Source: an uncultured Pelagibacteraceae bacterium (GTDB lineage Bacteria; Pseudomonadota; Alphaproteobacteria; Pelagibacterales; Pelagibacteraceae). From it: a DNA stretch of 54,540 nucleotides. Shown here piece after piece: positions 44,646 to 54,540 of the stretch; positions within the stretch are counted from its first letter, which is position 1, and every line of letters starts with the position of its first letter. Location of the stretch: positions 1-54,540 of the forward strand of contig CACIUJ010000003.1 in the NCBI GenBank assembly GCA_902589795.1, given 5' to 3'. A model generated the notes under the pieces. The model saw only the letters and a list, made by a program, of their open reading frames with translations, was not told where the DNA came from and did no database searches. Position numbers and translations under genes: made by a program.

Positions 44646-45377
44646 ATGAAAACAACGGCAATAATTATACCAACTAGATTAAAAGCAAGAAGACTGCCAA
44701 ACAAACCATTGATAAAAATTAACAACATACCCATGATTGTTCATGTTTTGAATAAAGCCAAAGAATCATCTGCAGGAGAAGTAATAGTAGCAACCCCAGA
44801 TCAAGAAATAATTGATGTTGTTAAAAAAAACGGTGGCAATACAGTTTTGACTAAAAACGAACATCCTTCTGGCAGTGATAGAGTTTACGAGGCATACATG
44901 AAAAATTTGAAAAAAAAATTTGATTTAATAATTAATCTTCAAGGAGATATGCCAAATATAAAACCTAATTCTATTTCAAAATTAGAAAAAATGATGAGAA
45001 ATAACGATTGTGAAATTGGCACATTAGCCTCTCCAATAAAAAACAAAGAAGAAATAGAAGACCCAAATATTGTTAAGCTTCTTGTAGATCAAGATTTAAA
45101 AGATAATGATTTTTTAGAAGTAAAAGATTTTTTTCGTATACGCAGTGATTTAAATCAAAAAAGGATATATCATCATATTGGAATTTATGCCTTTACAAGT
45201 GATGCTCTAACAAAGTATGTAAAGTTTCCTAGATCTAAATTAGAAATTAAAAGAAATTTAGAGCAAATGAGAGCTATGGAAAATAAAATGATAATAAAAA
45301 CTGGATATTATGATTCTATCCCATTAGGAGTGGATACAGAAAAAGATTTAAAACAAATTACAAAAGAAATGATTTAA
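44646..45377 (+). CDS. kdsB: 3-deoxy-manno-octulosonate cytidylyltransferase
   Basis: 'IIIPTRLKARRLPNKPLIKINNIPMIVHV', 'GSDRVYEA', 'INLQGDMPNI', 'HHIGIYAF'. Confidence 0.95.
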   Translation: MKTTAIIIPTRLKARRLPNKPLIKINNIPMIVHVLNKAKESSAGEVIVATPDQEIIDVVKKNGGNTVLTKNEHPSGSDRVYEAYMKNLKKKFDLIINLQGDMPNIKPNSISKLEKMMRNNDCEIGTLASPIKNKEEIEDPNIVKLLVDQDLKDNDFLEVKDFFRIRSDLNQKRIYHHIGIYAFTSDALTKYVKFPRSKLEIKRNLEQMRAMENKMIIKTGYYDSIPLGVDTEKDLKQITKEMI

Positions 45378-45379
45378 GC

Positions 45380-46228
45380 ATGCCCAAAAAAATAAAAATT
45401 GCATTTCAGGGGGAAAAGGGAGCTTACTCACATTTAGCTACTTTAGAAATTTTTCCAGATACCGAAATAAAAGCATGTTCCACTTTTGAAGATGTTTTTC
45501 GGCTAGCTAAAGAAAACCCTGAATTTAAAATAGTTATACCTATAGAAAATTCTTTAGTAGGAAGAGTTGCTGATATACATTATTTAATTCCCAAATATAA
45601 ATTGCAAATACATGCTGAACATTTTCATAAAGTTGCACACAATTTACTTGGTATAAAGGGATCTAAAATAAGTGACATTAAAACTGTTAGAAGTCATTCC
45701 CATGCTATAGGGCAATGTCAAAAAATAATTGTAGAAAATAAATTAAAATCAATAATTTCTGCTGATACAGCTGGATCCGCAAAATTCATTTCTGAAAGAA
45801 AAGAAAAAAGTGAAGGCGCTATAGCATCTCAGTTAGCAGCAAAAATTTATGACCTTGAAATTTTAAAATCAAACATTGAAGATGAGCCTGGTAATGTGAC
45901 AAGATTTTTAATTATGGGAAGAGATTCGGTACACCCTGATAAAAAAGATAAAAAATATATTACAAGTTGTATATTTAAACTTAAAAGTACTCCCGCTGCC
46001 CTTTACAAAGCCTTAGGTGGTTTTGCAACTAATGGGGTAAATTTATGTAAGCTTGAAAGTTTTGCGGTAAAAAATACTTTTGACCAAGTTAACTTTTATA
46101 TTGATATAGAAGGCCATATAGACGATCCTTCGTTGAAAAAAGCCCTTGAGGAACTCGGTTTCCATACACAGAAATTGGATATTTTGGGTGTTTATGAAGC
46201 ACATAAATTTAGATTTAATAACAAATAA
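45380..46228 (+). CDS. pheA: Prephenate dehydratase
   Basis: 'FQGEKGAYSHLA', 'IPIENSLVGRV', 'SADTAGSAKFIS', 'NVTRFLIM', ACT domain. Confidence 0.95.
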   Translation: MPKKIKIAFQGEKGAYSHLATLEIFPDTEIKACSTFEDVFRLAKENPEFKIVIPIENSLVGRVADIHYLIPKYKLQIHAEHFHKVAHNLLGIKGSKISDIKTVRSHSHAIGQCQKIIVENKLKSIISADTAGSAKFISERKEKSEGAIASQLAAKIYDLEILKSNIEDEPGNVTRFLIMGRDSVHPDKKDKKYITSCIFKLKSTPAALYKALGGFATNGVNLCKLESFAVKNTFDQVNFYIDIEGHIDDPSLKKALEELGFHTQKLDILGVYEAHKFRFNNK

Positions 46229-46244
46229 ACAACTTATAGTTATC

Positions 46245-46274
46245 TTGTAGTTCTTAATTTTATATTGGTATAAT
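46245..46274 (+). promoter_or_regulatory. Sigma70-type promoter for SRP RNA
   Basis: TTGTAG - 18 bp - TATAAT, 6 bp upstream of the RNA 5' end. Confidence 0.75.
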
Positions 46275-46280
46275 AAAAAA

Positions 46281-46375
46281 GGAGGCTGGCGACGGGTGGA
46301 ATTTTTTGAACAACCCGGTCAGGACGGAAACGTAGCAGCCGTAACGAAATATTCCAGGTTGTTGTTCAGTCTCCT
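46281..46375 (+). ncRNA. ffs: Signal recognition particle RNA (small, 4.5S type)
   Basis: GGAGGCTG...CAGTCTCC terminal pairing; conserved core GGTCAGGACGGAAACGTAGCAGCC with GNRA tetraloop. Confidence 0.95.
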
Positions 46376-46384
46376 TAAAAAAAA

Positions 46385-48082
46385 ATGGAAAACAAAACTC
46401 ATAAAGTTCTTGCATTAAAATACAGGCCTAAAAATTTTAATGAATTAATTGGTCAAAATATCATGGTCCAAACTATCACCAATTCTATAAATTTAAATAA
46501 ATTGCCAAATGCATATTTACTTACCGGTATACGCGGAGTAGGGAAAACAACAACTGCCCGGTTGATTGCAAAGGCTTTAAATTGTAAAAAAAATTTTCTT
46601 AAAGAAGAAAATTGTGATTGTAATCATTGTGAAGAAATTGCTAATTCTAAACATCTTGATGTATTAGAAATGGATGCGGCATCAAGAACTGGTATTGATG
46701 ATGTAAGAGAATTGATTGAATCTTCTAAATATAATCCTACAAGTGCAAAATACAAAATATTTATTATTGATGAAGTACACATGCTTTCTAAACAAGCATT
46801 TAATGGGTTATTAAAAACTTTAGAAGAACCACCACCACAACTAAAATTTATTTTCGCTACAACCGAAATTAAAAAAATACCAATTACTATTGTTTCCAGG
46901 TGCCAAAGGTTTGATTTACAGAGGGTTTCAATTAAAGATTTACTAAAAAACTTAAAAAAAATCTTAAATTTAGAAAATGGAAAAATATCTGACGATGCTT
47001 TAAAATTAATTGCAAAAGCATCAGAAGGCTCAGTGAGAGATTCGCTGTCACTTTTAGATAGAGCTCTAATAAGTCAACATAATACCAAGTCAGAAATTGA
47101 TGAGACTTTCGTTAGAAAAATGCTTGGAATAGCTGATAAGTCAAAAATTTTGGAATTAATTAATTTAATTTTTCAAGGAGATAAAAAAAATTCTACAGCA
47201 CTTTTAAGAGAAATGGTCGATCAGGGAATTGAACCTAATAATTTATTAAATGATTTTTTAGAAGTTATATATTTTATTCAACAAAGAAAAAATTTTGGAG
47301 ATTTTAATGATAATTTTTCTATATCAGAAGCAGAAATTAAAACCATTGATCTAATATCGAAAGATGTAAAAAATTCTACATTAATATTGTTTTGGCAGTT
47401 TATTTTAAAAGCCATTGACGAAATTTCAATAGTTTCTAATTCTATATTGTCTCTTGAAATGTTAATTATAAGATTAATCCATTTAAAGGATATGCCATCT
47501 TATGAAAGTGTAATAGATCTTGTTAATAAAAATATTACAAATCATGAATATCAAAAAGATATTATAACGAATGATGAAGATGAAAATGAAAAGGAGCTAA
47601 ACAATCATAAGAATGAAGTTAATATAATTTCAAAAGATCAAATTAAAAATACAATACAGGCTAAACCTAAGCTAGGTTCTCTAGACATAGAAACACATCC
47701 AAAAGATCCAGAAGTGGAAAAAATTTTATCTTTTCAAAGTTTAATTGAATTATCCTCAAGGAAGAAAGAAGTTGAGTTAAAATACGATCTCGAAAAAAAT
47801 GTAAATTTAATCAAATTTAATGAAGGTAAAATTGATATAGCTTTTAATGAAAACCTTGCAAAGGATTTTGTAAAAAAATTGTCAGAAAAATTATTAGAAT
47901 GGACTGGAAGAAGATGGCTAATAACTCTAACAAAAGCCCAAGGACAGAAATCGTTTGCAGAGCTAAAATCAATTACAAAAAAAAAGTTATTTGAAGAAGA
48001 GAAAAATTCTGAAATTTATAAAAAATTTAAAAAAATATTTGCAGACGGTGAGCTAACTAAAGTTTTAAAAAAAGAAGAGTAA
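46385..48082 (+). CDS. dnaX: DNA polymerase III subunit gamma/tau
   Basis: 'LALKYRPKNFNELIGQ', 'LLTGIRGVGKTTTARLIAKALNC', 'IIDEVHMLSKQAFNGLLKTLEEPP'. Confidence 0.96.
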   Translation: MENKTHKVLALKYRPKNFNELIGQNIMVQTITNSINLNKLPNAYLLTGIRGVGKTTTARLIAKALNCKKNFLKEENCDCNHCEEIANSKHLDVLEMDAASRTGIDDVRELIESSKYNPTSAKYKIFIIDEVHMLSKQAFNGLLKTLEEPPPQLKFIFATTEIKKIPITIVSRCQRFDLQRVSIKDLLKNLKKILNLENGKISDDALKLIAKASEGSVRDSLSLLDRALISQHNTKSEIDETFVRKMLGIADKSKILELINLIFQGDKKNSTALLREMVDQGIEPNNLLNDFLEVIYFIQQRKNFGDFNDNFSISEAEIKTIDLISKDVKNSTLILFWQFILKAIDEISIVSNSILSLEMLIIRLIHLKDMPSYESVIDLVNKNITNHEYQKDIITNDEDENEKELNNHKNEVNIISKDQIKNTIQAKPKLGSLDIETHPKDPEVEKILSFQSLIELSSRKKEVELKYDLEKNVNLIKFNEGKIDIAFNENLAKDFVKKLSEKLLEWTGRRWLITLTKAQGQKSFAELKSITKKKLFEEEKNSEIYKKFKKIFADGELTKVLKKEE

Positions 48083-48085
48083 ATT

Positions 48086-48406
48086 ATGCCAGACTTTAAA
48101 GACCTAATATCACAAGCAAAAAAAATGCAAGAAAAAATGCAAGAAGCTCAAACAAATTTAAAAAAAATAGAGGTAGAGGGTGTTGCAGGAGGAAATTCAG
48201 TTAAAGTAGTTTTAAACGGAGATGGTGAGTTAGTAAAAATTTCTTTAAGTGATAATGTTTTGAAAGAGCCTAAAGAAATAATAGAAGATTTAATTGTTGC
48301 GGCTCATAATAATGCTAAGCTGGAGTTGAAAAAAAGAACTTCAGAAGAAATTTTAAAAATTACGGGAGGTGTAGATTTGCCTCCAGGCTTTAAACTACCT
48401 TTTTAA
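48086..48406 (+). CDS. ybaB: YbaB/EbfC nucleoid-associated protein
   Basis: 'DLISQAKKMQEKMQEAQTNLKKIEVEGVAGGNSVKVVLNGDGEL...DLPPGFKLPF'. Confidence 0.95.
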   Translation: MPDFKDLISQAKKMQEKMQEAQTNLKKIEVEGVAGGNSVKVVLNGDGELVKISLSDNVLKEPKEIIEDLIVAAHNNAKLELKKRTSEEILKITGGVDLPPGFKLPF

Positions 48407-48409
48407 AAA

Positions 48410-49015
48410 ATGTCAGACAATAATGTAAAAGAAATAGAAGATTTAATTAAATTAATTTCAAAACTACCAGGTCTTGGATCTAAATCAGCAAAAAGGATTG
48501 TGTTAAAACTAATAAATAATCGTGAAGAATTAATTAAACCTCTGGCCAACACTTTAGCTCAGGTCTATAAAAATGTAGCTAGATGCAAAATATGTGGAAA
48601 CCTTAAGTCTATGGATCATAAATGCAAATGTTTAACAATTAAACATGACCAAATTTGTGTAGTGGAAAATATTGCGGATATGTGGGTAATTCAAAATACA
48701 GGAATTTATAAGGGTCACTACCATATTTTAGGAGGTACATTGCCATCAACAGAAACTAAAAAAGGAGACGGCTTACTGCTCTCTTCATTAATTGATAGAG
48801 TAAAAAAAAATTCTGTTAAAGAGGTAATATTAGCAACTAGTGCAACAGTGGAAGGACAAACGACAGCACATTATATTCAAGATAGTTTAAAGGACACAAA
48901 AGTTAAAGTTTCAAAACTTGGACAGGGCCTACCAGTAGGTGGAGAAATAGAATTTTTAGATGATGGAACACTTTTTTCAGCTTTCAAAAATAGAGGACCT
49001 GTAGCAAATGATTAA
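48410..49015 (+). CDS. recR: Recombination protein RecR
   Basis: '[12 protein letters not shown]', Cys4 zinc '[16 protein letters not shown]', '[14 protein letters not shown]', '[16 protein letters not shown]'. Confidence 0.96.
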   Translation: MSDNNVKEIEDLIKLISKLPGLGSKSAKRIVLKLINNREELIKPLANTLAQVYKNVARCKICGNLKSMDHKCKCLTIKHDQICVVENIADMWVIQNTGIYKGHYHILGGTLPSTETKKGDGLLLSSLIDRVKKNSVKEVILATSATVEGQTTAHYIQDSLKDTKVKVSKLGQGLPVGGEIEFLDDGTLFSAFKNRGPVAND

Positions 49016-51177
49016 TTTTTTTTCAAAAGTCTATTACGGTGAAGAATGGGTTCCGTATAACCCGAAGGTTGTTGTTTACCATTAAAAACTAATTCACAGG
49101 CAGCTTTAAATGCAACAGATGTTTCATAATTATCGGACATACGCTTATATAAAGCATATCCTTTTAAATCCGGATCTCTAATATTTTGCTTATCAACAAT
49201 ATTTGCCATTTTTTTCATTGCTTCTAAGACTTGTTCTTTGTCACAAATCCCGTGATGAAGCCAATTAGCAATGTGCTGTGATGAAATTCTTAATGTTGCT
49301 CTATCCTCCATTAAACCCACATTATTAATATCAGGTACTTTTGAACAGCCGACTCCTTGGTCTATCCATCTAACAACATAACCTAAAATACCTTGTGCAT
49401 TATTTTCTAATTCTTTAGTGATTTCCTCTACAGACCAATTTGGTCTATCTGCAATTGGAATTGTTAAGATGTCAAATAATTTTGCAGAAACTTTTTCTTT
49501 TAATTCTTTTTGTTTAGAAAAGACATCTATTTGATGATAATGCAATGCATGAAGTGTAGCTGCAGTTGGGGAAGGGACCCAAGCACAATTAGCACCAGAT
49601 TTAGGATGATTAACTTTTTGAGACATCATATCTGCCATTTTATCTGGCGCAGCCCACATTCCCTTTCCAATTTGGGCGATCCCAGAAAAACCACAAGCTA
49701 ATCCTACATCAACATTATTATTTTCATACGCCACGAGCCATTTAGAAGATTTCATGTCACCTTTTTTAATCATCGGTCCCGCTTCCATTGAGGTGTGCAT
49801 TTCGTCACCTGTGCGATCCAAAAATCCAGTATTGATAAAAACAACTCTATTTTTTACAGCTCTAATACATTCTTTTAAATTTACCGTGGTTCTTCTTTCT
49901 TCATCCATTATTCCAATTTTAATTGTATTTTTTTTTAAATTTAAAACTTCTTCTACTTTTTCAAAGATTAGATTAGTAAATGCTACTTCATCAGGACCAT
50001 GCATTTTTGGTTTTACAATATAGAAAGAATTTGTTCTTGAATTTTTTTTGTTTTTAAAATCATGAATTGCGGCAGCAGTTGTCATGAATGCATCCATTAT
50101 ACCTTCAGGGACTTCTGATTTATCTTGTAATAAAATCGAAGAATTTGTCATTAGATGTCCTACATTTCTATTAAACATTAAAGCCCTTCCGTGTAATCTA
50201 ATTTTTTTTCCATCACGAGAAATGTATTCACGATCAGGATTTAATTTTCTTGTAAAAGTGAAAGGTTTATTTCCTGTGTTTTTTTTTCCTTCGTACTTTA
50301 AGTCCCCTTTCATCAAACCTAACCAGTTTCTATAGCCATGAACTTTGTCCTCAGCATCTACTGCTGCAACAGAATCTTCATGATCCATAATTGAAGTAAT
50401 AGCTGATTCCAAAATTACATCATATATCCCTGCTTTATCTTTAAGACCTCCTCGTGTCTGATTAGGGTTAAACAAAACATCTATATGAAGATTATTATTT
50501 ACAAATAAAAGAGAAGATAAGTTATTTGATTTTTTATTATATCCTATAAATTGTTTAGGATTTTTTAATTTTAAATTTAATTGATTATTTTCAACCTTGG
50601 GAATTTCATTAATATCTTTCCAACTACTTTTTTGAAGTGGAACATTTTTATCTAAAATTTCACGTGCATATTTAATTACTTTTTCTCCTCGTATATAATT
50701 ATATTTTTTTCCGCGTTCGGCCCCATCCGATTCTGAAATTACGTCCGTTCCGTACAAGGCATCATAAAGACTTCCCCATCTAGCATTTGCAGCATTAAGA
50801 GAATATCTTGCGTTCATAACTGGCACTACTAGTTGTGGACCGGCAATTTTAGAGATTTCACTATCCACATTTTTAGTTTCAATTTGAAAATCTTCTCCTT
50901 CTTTTTTCAAATAACCAATTTTTTCCAAAAAATTTGAATATTCTTTTATATCAATATCTTTACCCCCTTTATTTTTATGCCAATCATCAATTTTTTTTTG
51001 AAGATTTTCTCTAGTTTCCAAAAGCCTTTTATTTATTGGGGACAATTCATGTACGTATTTATCAAAACCATCCCAAAATTTTTTGGGTTCTACATCAGTC
51101 CCTGGCAAAAGTTCATTATTTACAAACTTTAAAAGGACTCCAGCAACAGACAATTTACCTTTTGAAATATAATCCAT
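49012..51177 (-). CDS. glcB: Malate synthase G
   Basis: '[31 protein letters not shown]', '[17 protein letters not shown]', '[21 protein letters not shown]'. Start chosen at MDYISKGKL (track start 51198). Confidence 0.95.
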   Translation of the reverse strand: MDYISKGKLSVAGVLLKFVNNELLPGTDVEPKKFWDGFDKYVHELSPINKRLLETRENLQKKIDDWHKNKGGKDIDIKEYSNFLEKIGYLKKEGEDFQIETKNVDSEISKIAGPQLVVPVMNARYSLNAANARWGSLYDALYGTDVISESDGAERGKKYNYIRGEKVIKYAREILDKNVPLQKSSWKDINEIPKVENNQLNLKLKNPKQFIGYNKKSNNLSSLLFVNNNLHIDVLFNPNQTRGGLKDKAGIYDVILESAITSIMDHEDSVAAVDAEDKVHGYRNWLGLMKGDLKYEGKKNTGNKPFTFTRKLNPDREYISRDGKKIRLHGRALMFNRNVGHLMTNSSILLQDKSEVPEGIMDAFMTTAAAIHDFKNKKNSRTNSFYIVKPKMHGPDEVAFTNLIFEKVEEVLNLKKNTIKIGIMDEERRTTVNLKECIRAVKNRVVFINTGFLDRTGDEMHTSMEAGPMIKKGDMKSSKWLVAYENNNVDVGLACGFSGIAQIGKGMWAAPDKMADMMSQKVNHPKSGANCAWVPSPTAATLHALHYHQIDVFSKQKELKEKVSAKLFDILTIPIADRPNWSVEEITKELENNAQGILGYVVRWIDQGVGCSKVPDINNVGLMEDRATLRISSQHIANWLHHGICDKEQVLEAMKKMANIVDKQNIRDPDLKGYALYKRMSDNYETSVAFKAACELVFNGKQQPSGYTEPILHRNRLLKKN

Positions 51178-51269
51178 AGTAAGACAAAATTTTGCCACTA
51201 ATTTTTATATTTATATATATTGATATTCAAGATATATATAGTCATAGCAGCTATTACAAATTTCGTTAT

Positions 51270-52367
51270 ATGAAAAATTATTTAGAATTTGAAAAAGACA
51301 TCAAAGCTTTGGAGGAAGAAATTGAAAAATTAAAGGATCCTTTTAACAAAGAAGGTATATCTCAAGTAAATACTGAAAAAATATCTCAAATACAATCAGA
51401 AATTGATGAAAAATTAAAAACAACTTACGCAAATTTAAACGATTGGCAAAAAACACAAGTTGCTAGACACGAAGAAAGACCTAAAGCAAAATATTTTATA
51501 GAAAATTTATTTACTAACTTTATTAATTTGTCTGGTGATAGACGTTTTGCAGATGATCAAGCTGTAATAGCTGGATTTGCAAAATTTTTTGATCAATCTG
51601 TTTTAGTTATAGGACAAGAAAAGGGAGATGATCTTGACAGCAGATTAAAAAGAAATTTTGGAATGATGAGACCAGAAGGTTATAGGAAGTGTATAAGGTT
51701 GATGAAACTTGCGGATAAATTTAATATTCCAGTCATTTCATTCATTGATACTCCAGGGGCATATCCTGGAATTGGCGCAGAACAAAGAGGTCAAGCGGAA
51801 GCAATAGCCAATTCAATAGAGTGCTGTTTATCACTTAAAGTTCCTATCATTTCAGTTATTATAGGAGAAGGAGGATCAGGAGGCGCGATTGCTTTAGCTT
51901 CAGCAAATAAAATACTAATGTTAGAAAATTCTATTTATTCAGTGATATCTCCTGAGGGCTGCGCCTCTATTCTTTGGAGAGACCAATCAAAATCACTAGA
52001 GGCAGCGAAAGCAATGAAACTAACAGCAGGTGAACTTTTAAAAATGAAAATTATTGATGAAATAATAAGTGAACCTATTGGTGGAGCACATCGTAATAGA
52101 AAAGAAGTTATTATTGCAATAGAAAATAAATTAAAAAAATATTTAGATGAATTTAAAAATTTATCAAAGGAAGAAATAATTAATCACAGAAAAGAAAAAT
52201 TTTTAGAAATTGGAAAACACAAATCATTTGGAGTTTTTTCTACAGAAGATGTAAGGTTTAAAAAGGATAATTTTTTAAATTATATAAAAAGTATTTCATT
52301 TAAAGTTAATAAAAAAATAATTGTGATTTTAATATTAGTAGCTATTGTAGGATTTTTTTTAATTTAG
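51270..52367 (+). CDS. accA: Acetyl-CoA carboxylase carboxyltransferase alpha subunit with C-terminal TM tail
   Basis: 'MKNYLEFEKDIKALEEEIEKL', 'DRRFADDQAVIAGFA', 'ISFIDTPGAYPGIGAEQRGQAEAIA', 'GEGGSGGAIALA', 'SVISPEGCASILW'. Start chosen at 51270. Confidence 0.95.
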   Translation: MKNYLEFEKDIKALEEEIEKLKDPFNKEGISQVNTEKISQIQSEIDEKLKTTYANLNDWQKTQVARHEERPKAKYFIENLFTNFINLSGDRRFADDQAVIAGFAKFFDQSVLVIGQEKGDDLDSRLKRNFGMMRPEGYRKCIRLMKLADKFNIPVISFIDTPGAYPGIGAEQRGQAEAIANSIECCLSLKVPIISVIIGEGGSGGAIALASANKILMLENSIYSVISPEGCASILWRDQSKSLEAAKAMKLTAGELLKMKIIDEIISEPIGGAHRNRKEVIIAIENKLKKYLDEFKNLSKEEIINHRKEKFLEIGKHKSFGVFSTEDVRFKKDNFLNYIKSISFKVNKKIIVILILVAIVGFFLI

Positions 52368-52372
52368 CTTGT

Positions 52373-54540
52373 TTACAAAGATCCACAACAATGCTTGTAT
52401 TTTTTACCAGAACCACAAAAGCAAGGCTCATTTCTACCAATTTTTTTTCCTGTATAACCAGGGGTTACCTTGGAAGGTTTAATATTTTCTTCTTCTTCAT
52501 TTTTTTCAACAATTTCTAAATTATTTAAAAAAGTAATTAGATCAATTTTTATTTTATAAAGAAGATCTTCAAAAAGTTTGAACGCCTCTCTCTTAAATTC
52601 TTCCAAGGGATCTTTTTGAGCATATCCTCTTAATCCTACCACCTGCCTAAGATGTTCAAGGTATTGTAAGTGCGATCTCCATAAGAAATCAATAGTTTGT
52701 ACAAATATTTTTTTCTCAAGTTGAAGATTAGCTGTTTCAGCAATTATTTTTTTTCTTTTATCTCTTTGCTGATCAAATTTTAATTTAATAATTTTTTTAA
52801 ATTCATCATTTTTTAAATTGATTAAATTTTCAAATTCGTTCTCTGTAAAAGATTTACCTATAGCAGGTTTAATTTTGTTTTTAAATTTTTCAGACTGATT
52901 TGATTTAGAAAAAAATTCTTTTTCATTAATAAAGCTTTGAATTAAATCATCCAAAAATGAGTTAATTATTTCGTTAATATTGTTTGAACTTAGTATTTCT
53001 TTTCTTTGTTCAAAAATTACTTTCCTTTGATCATTCATTACGTCATCAAATTTAAGTAAAGTTTTTCGTATATCAAAATTTCTTGTTTCCACCCTTTGCT
53101 GAGCTCTTTCCAAGGCCTTGTTAATCCAGGGATGATTAATTGATTCACCTTCTTTTAATCCAAATTTCTTCATTATGTTATCTATAGATTCTGAACCAAA
53201 AATTCTCATGAGATCATCTTCTAAACTTATATAAAATATTGATTTTCCAGGATCTCCTTGTCTTCCAGATCTTCCTCGTAACTGATTATCAATTCTTCTA
53301 CTTTCATGCCTTTCTGTTCCTATTACAAATAAACCACCTTTTTTAATAACATCATTTTTTTCTTCAATTATTTGATTCTGCTTTTCTTGAATATCTTCTT
53401 TGCTTAAAAAGGTTTGATTTCCACCTAACTGTATGTCGGTTCCTCTGCCAGCCATATTAGTTGCAATTGTTACCCCCTCTAATTTTCCAGCTTCTGCAAT
53501 AATTTTTGCTTCTTCCTCATGATATTTTGCATTTAAAACATTATGTTTAATTTTTTTTGTTTTAAGAAAGTGAGAAATTTTTTCTGATTTTTCAATACTA
53601 GTTGTTCCAACCAAAACAGGTTGTTTTTTCTTGTTACAATCCTCTATTTTTTCAATGATGGCTTGGTATTTTTCTTTTTCTGTTCTAAAAATTTGATCGT
53701 TTAAGTCATCCCTTATCATTTGTTTGTTTGTTGGTACAGAAACTGTTTTTAATTTATATATATCATTAAACTCTTCAGCTTCGGTAATGGCTGTTCCAGT
53801 CATTCCAGATAACTTTTCATAAAGCCTAAAATAATTTTGATAAGTTATTGAAGCTAAAGTTTGATTTTCACTTTGTATTTCTACATTTTCTTTTGCTTCC
53901 AAAGCTTGGTGTAAACCATCAGAGAATCTTCTTCCCTCTAGGACTCTTCCAGTAAATTCATCTATAATTTCTACCTTGCCATTTCTTACAATATAATCTG
54001 TGTCCCTTGAGAATAGTAAATTTGCTTTCAAGGCCTGATTTATATGATGAACTAAATTAATATTTTGGGGATCAAAAAAATTATTATTTTTTAATATTCC
54101 ATAAGTATGTGATAATTTTTCTATTTTATCTATACCTTTCTCTGAAAGCATTACATTTTTATTTTCCTCATCTAGCTCGTAGTCATTTTTTTCAAGCTTT
54201 GTGATAAATTTATTACTTACAAAATATTGATCAGATTTATTTTCAGTTGCACCCGAAATTACAAGTGGTGTTCTAGCTTCATCAATAAGTATACTATCTA
54301 CTTCATCTACAATACAAAAAAAATGGTTTCTTTGAACCATTTCTTTAATACTGTATTTCATGTTGTCTCTTAAGTAATCAAATCCAAACTCACTATTAGT
54401 TCCATATGTCACATCACAGTCATAATTTTTTTTTCTTTCATCATCTTCCATTGCATGATTTATACAACCAACAGAAAGTCCTAAAAAATTATAGACCTTA
54501 CCCATCCATTGAGAATCTCTTTTTGCCAAATAATCGTTTA
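52373..54540 (-). CDS. secA: Preprotein translocase SecA, C-terminal portion (continues beyond window)
   Basis: '[13 protein letters not shown]', '[21 protein letters not shown]'-like, '[11 protein letters not shown]', '[18 protein letters not shown]', SEC-C '[19 protein letters not shown]'. The ORF-track start at 54529 is an internal codon. Confidence 0.97.
   Translation of the reverse strand, partial: [721 protein letters not shown]

Noticed and set aside
46940-47985. A-runs in dnaX (ttaaaaaaaatc near 46950; A9 near 47971) as dnaX-style programmed frameshift/slippage sites
   Set aside because: Such runs are everywhere in this AT-rich genome. The first lies too early and the second only about 40 codons from the end, neither at the expected tau/gamma boundary.
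1-54540. CRISPR arrays, prophage, transposons, tRNA/rRNA genes, defence islands
   Set aside because: No spaced repeats, integrase/transposase/phage motifs or tRNA-like cloverleafs were recognised. Spacers are too short to hold them, apart from the SRP RNA locus.

Overview
This is a gene-dense, AT-rich alphaproteobacterial chromosome segment. It looks like Pelagibacterales (SAR11): very short intergenic spacers, GcrA, the DUF1476 ATPase inhibitor, an NDUFA9-like protein, a CycM-like cytochrome c, and the aroA-cmk-rpsA-ihfB and pyrF-trpBA-accD-folC order. I see about 55 protein genes, one SRP (4.5S-type) RNA, one clear intrinsic terminator, and no tRNA, rRNA, CRISPR, prophage or transposon.

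Main modules:
- RND pump and adaptor.
- Purine catabolism/salvage island (uraD-uraH-xdhA-xdhB-guanine deaminase-puuD, PRTase, NCS2 permease; about 8.6-16.8 kb).
- Small HSP.
- cfa / basic coiled-coil protein / rmuC / exoI.
- A long minus-strand block of central metabolism and LPS transport (27.5-39.5 kb).
- argD-argF, kdsB-pheA-ffs-dnaX-ybaB-recR, glcB/accA, and partial secA.

Most notable observations:
(1) A divergent TrpB/TrpA pair in the canonical slot. Catalytic-region motifs are altered in TrpB and trpF is missing from its usual place.
(2) A textbook ROSE-type RNA-thermometer hairpin over the hsp20 Shine-Dalgarno.
(3) An RND adaptor apparently lacking its alpha-helical hairpin.
(4) A PuuD urate hydroxylase without its cytochrome c domain.
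(5) SRP RNA abutting the dnaX start codon with no terminator or SD.
(6) A C-terminal transmembrane tail on AccA.
(7) Repeated use of the TTAA palindrome as a shared stop for convergent genes.

All identifications are by eye from protein motifs. No database search was run.
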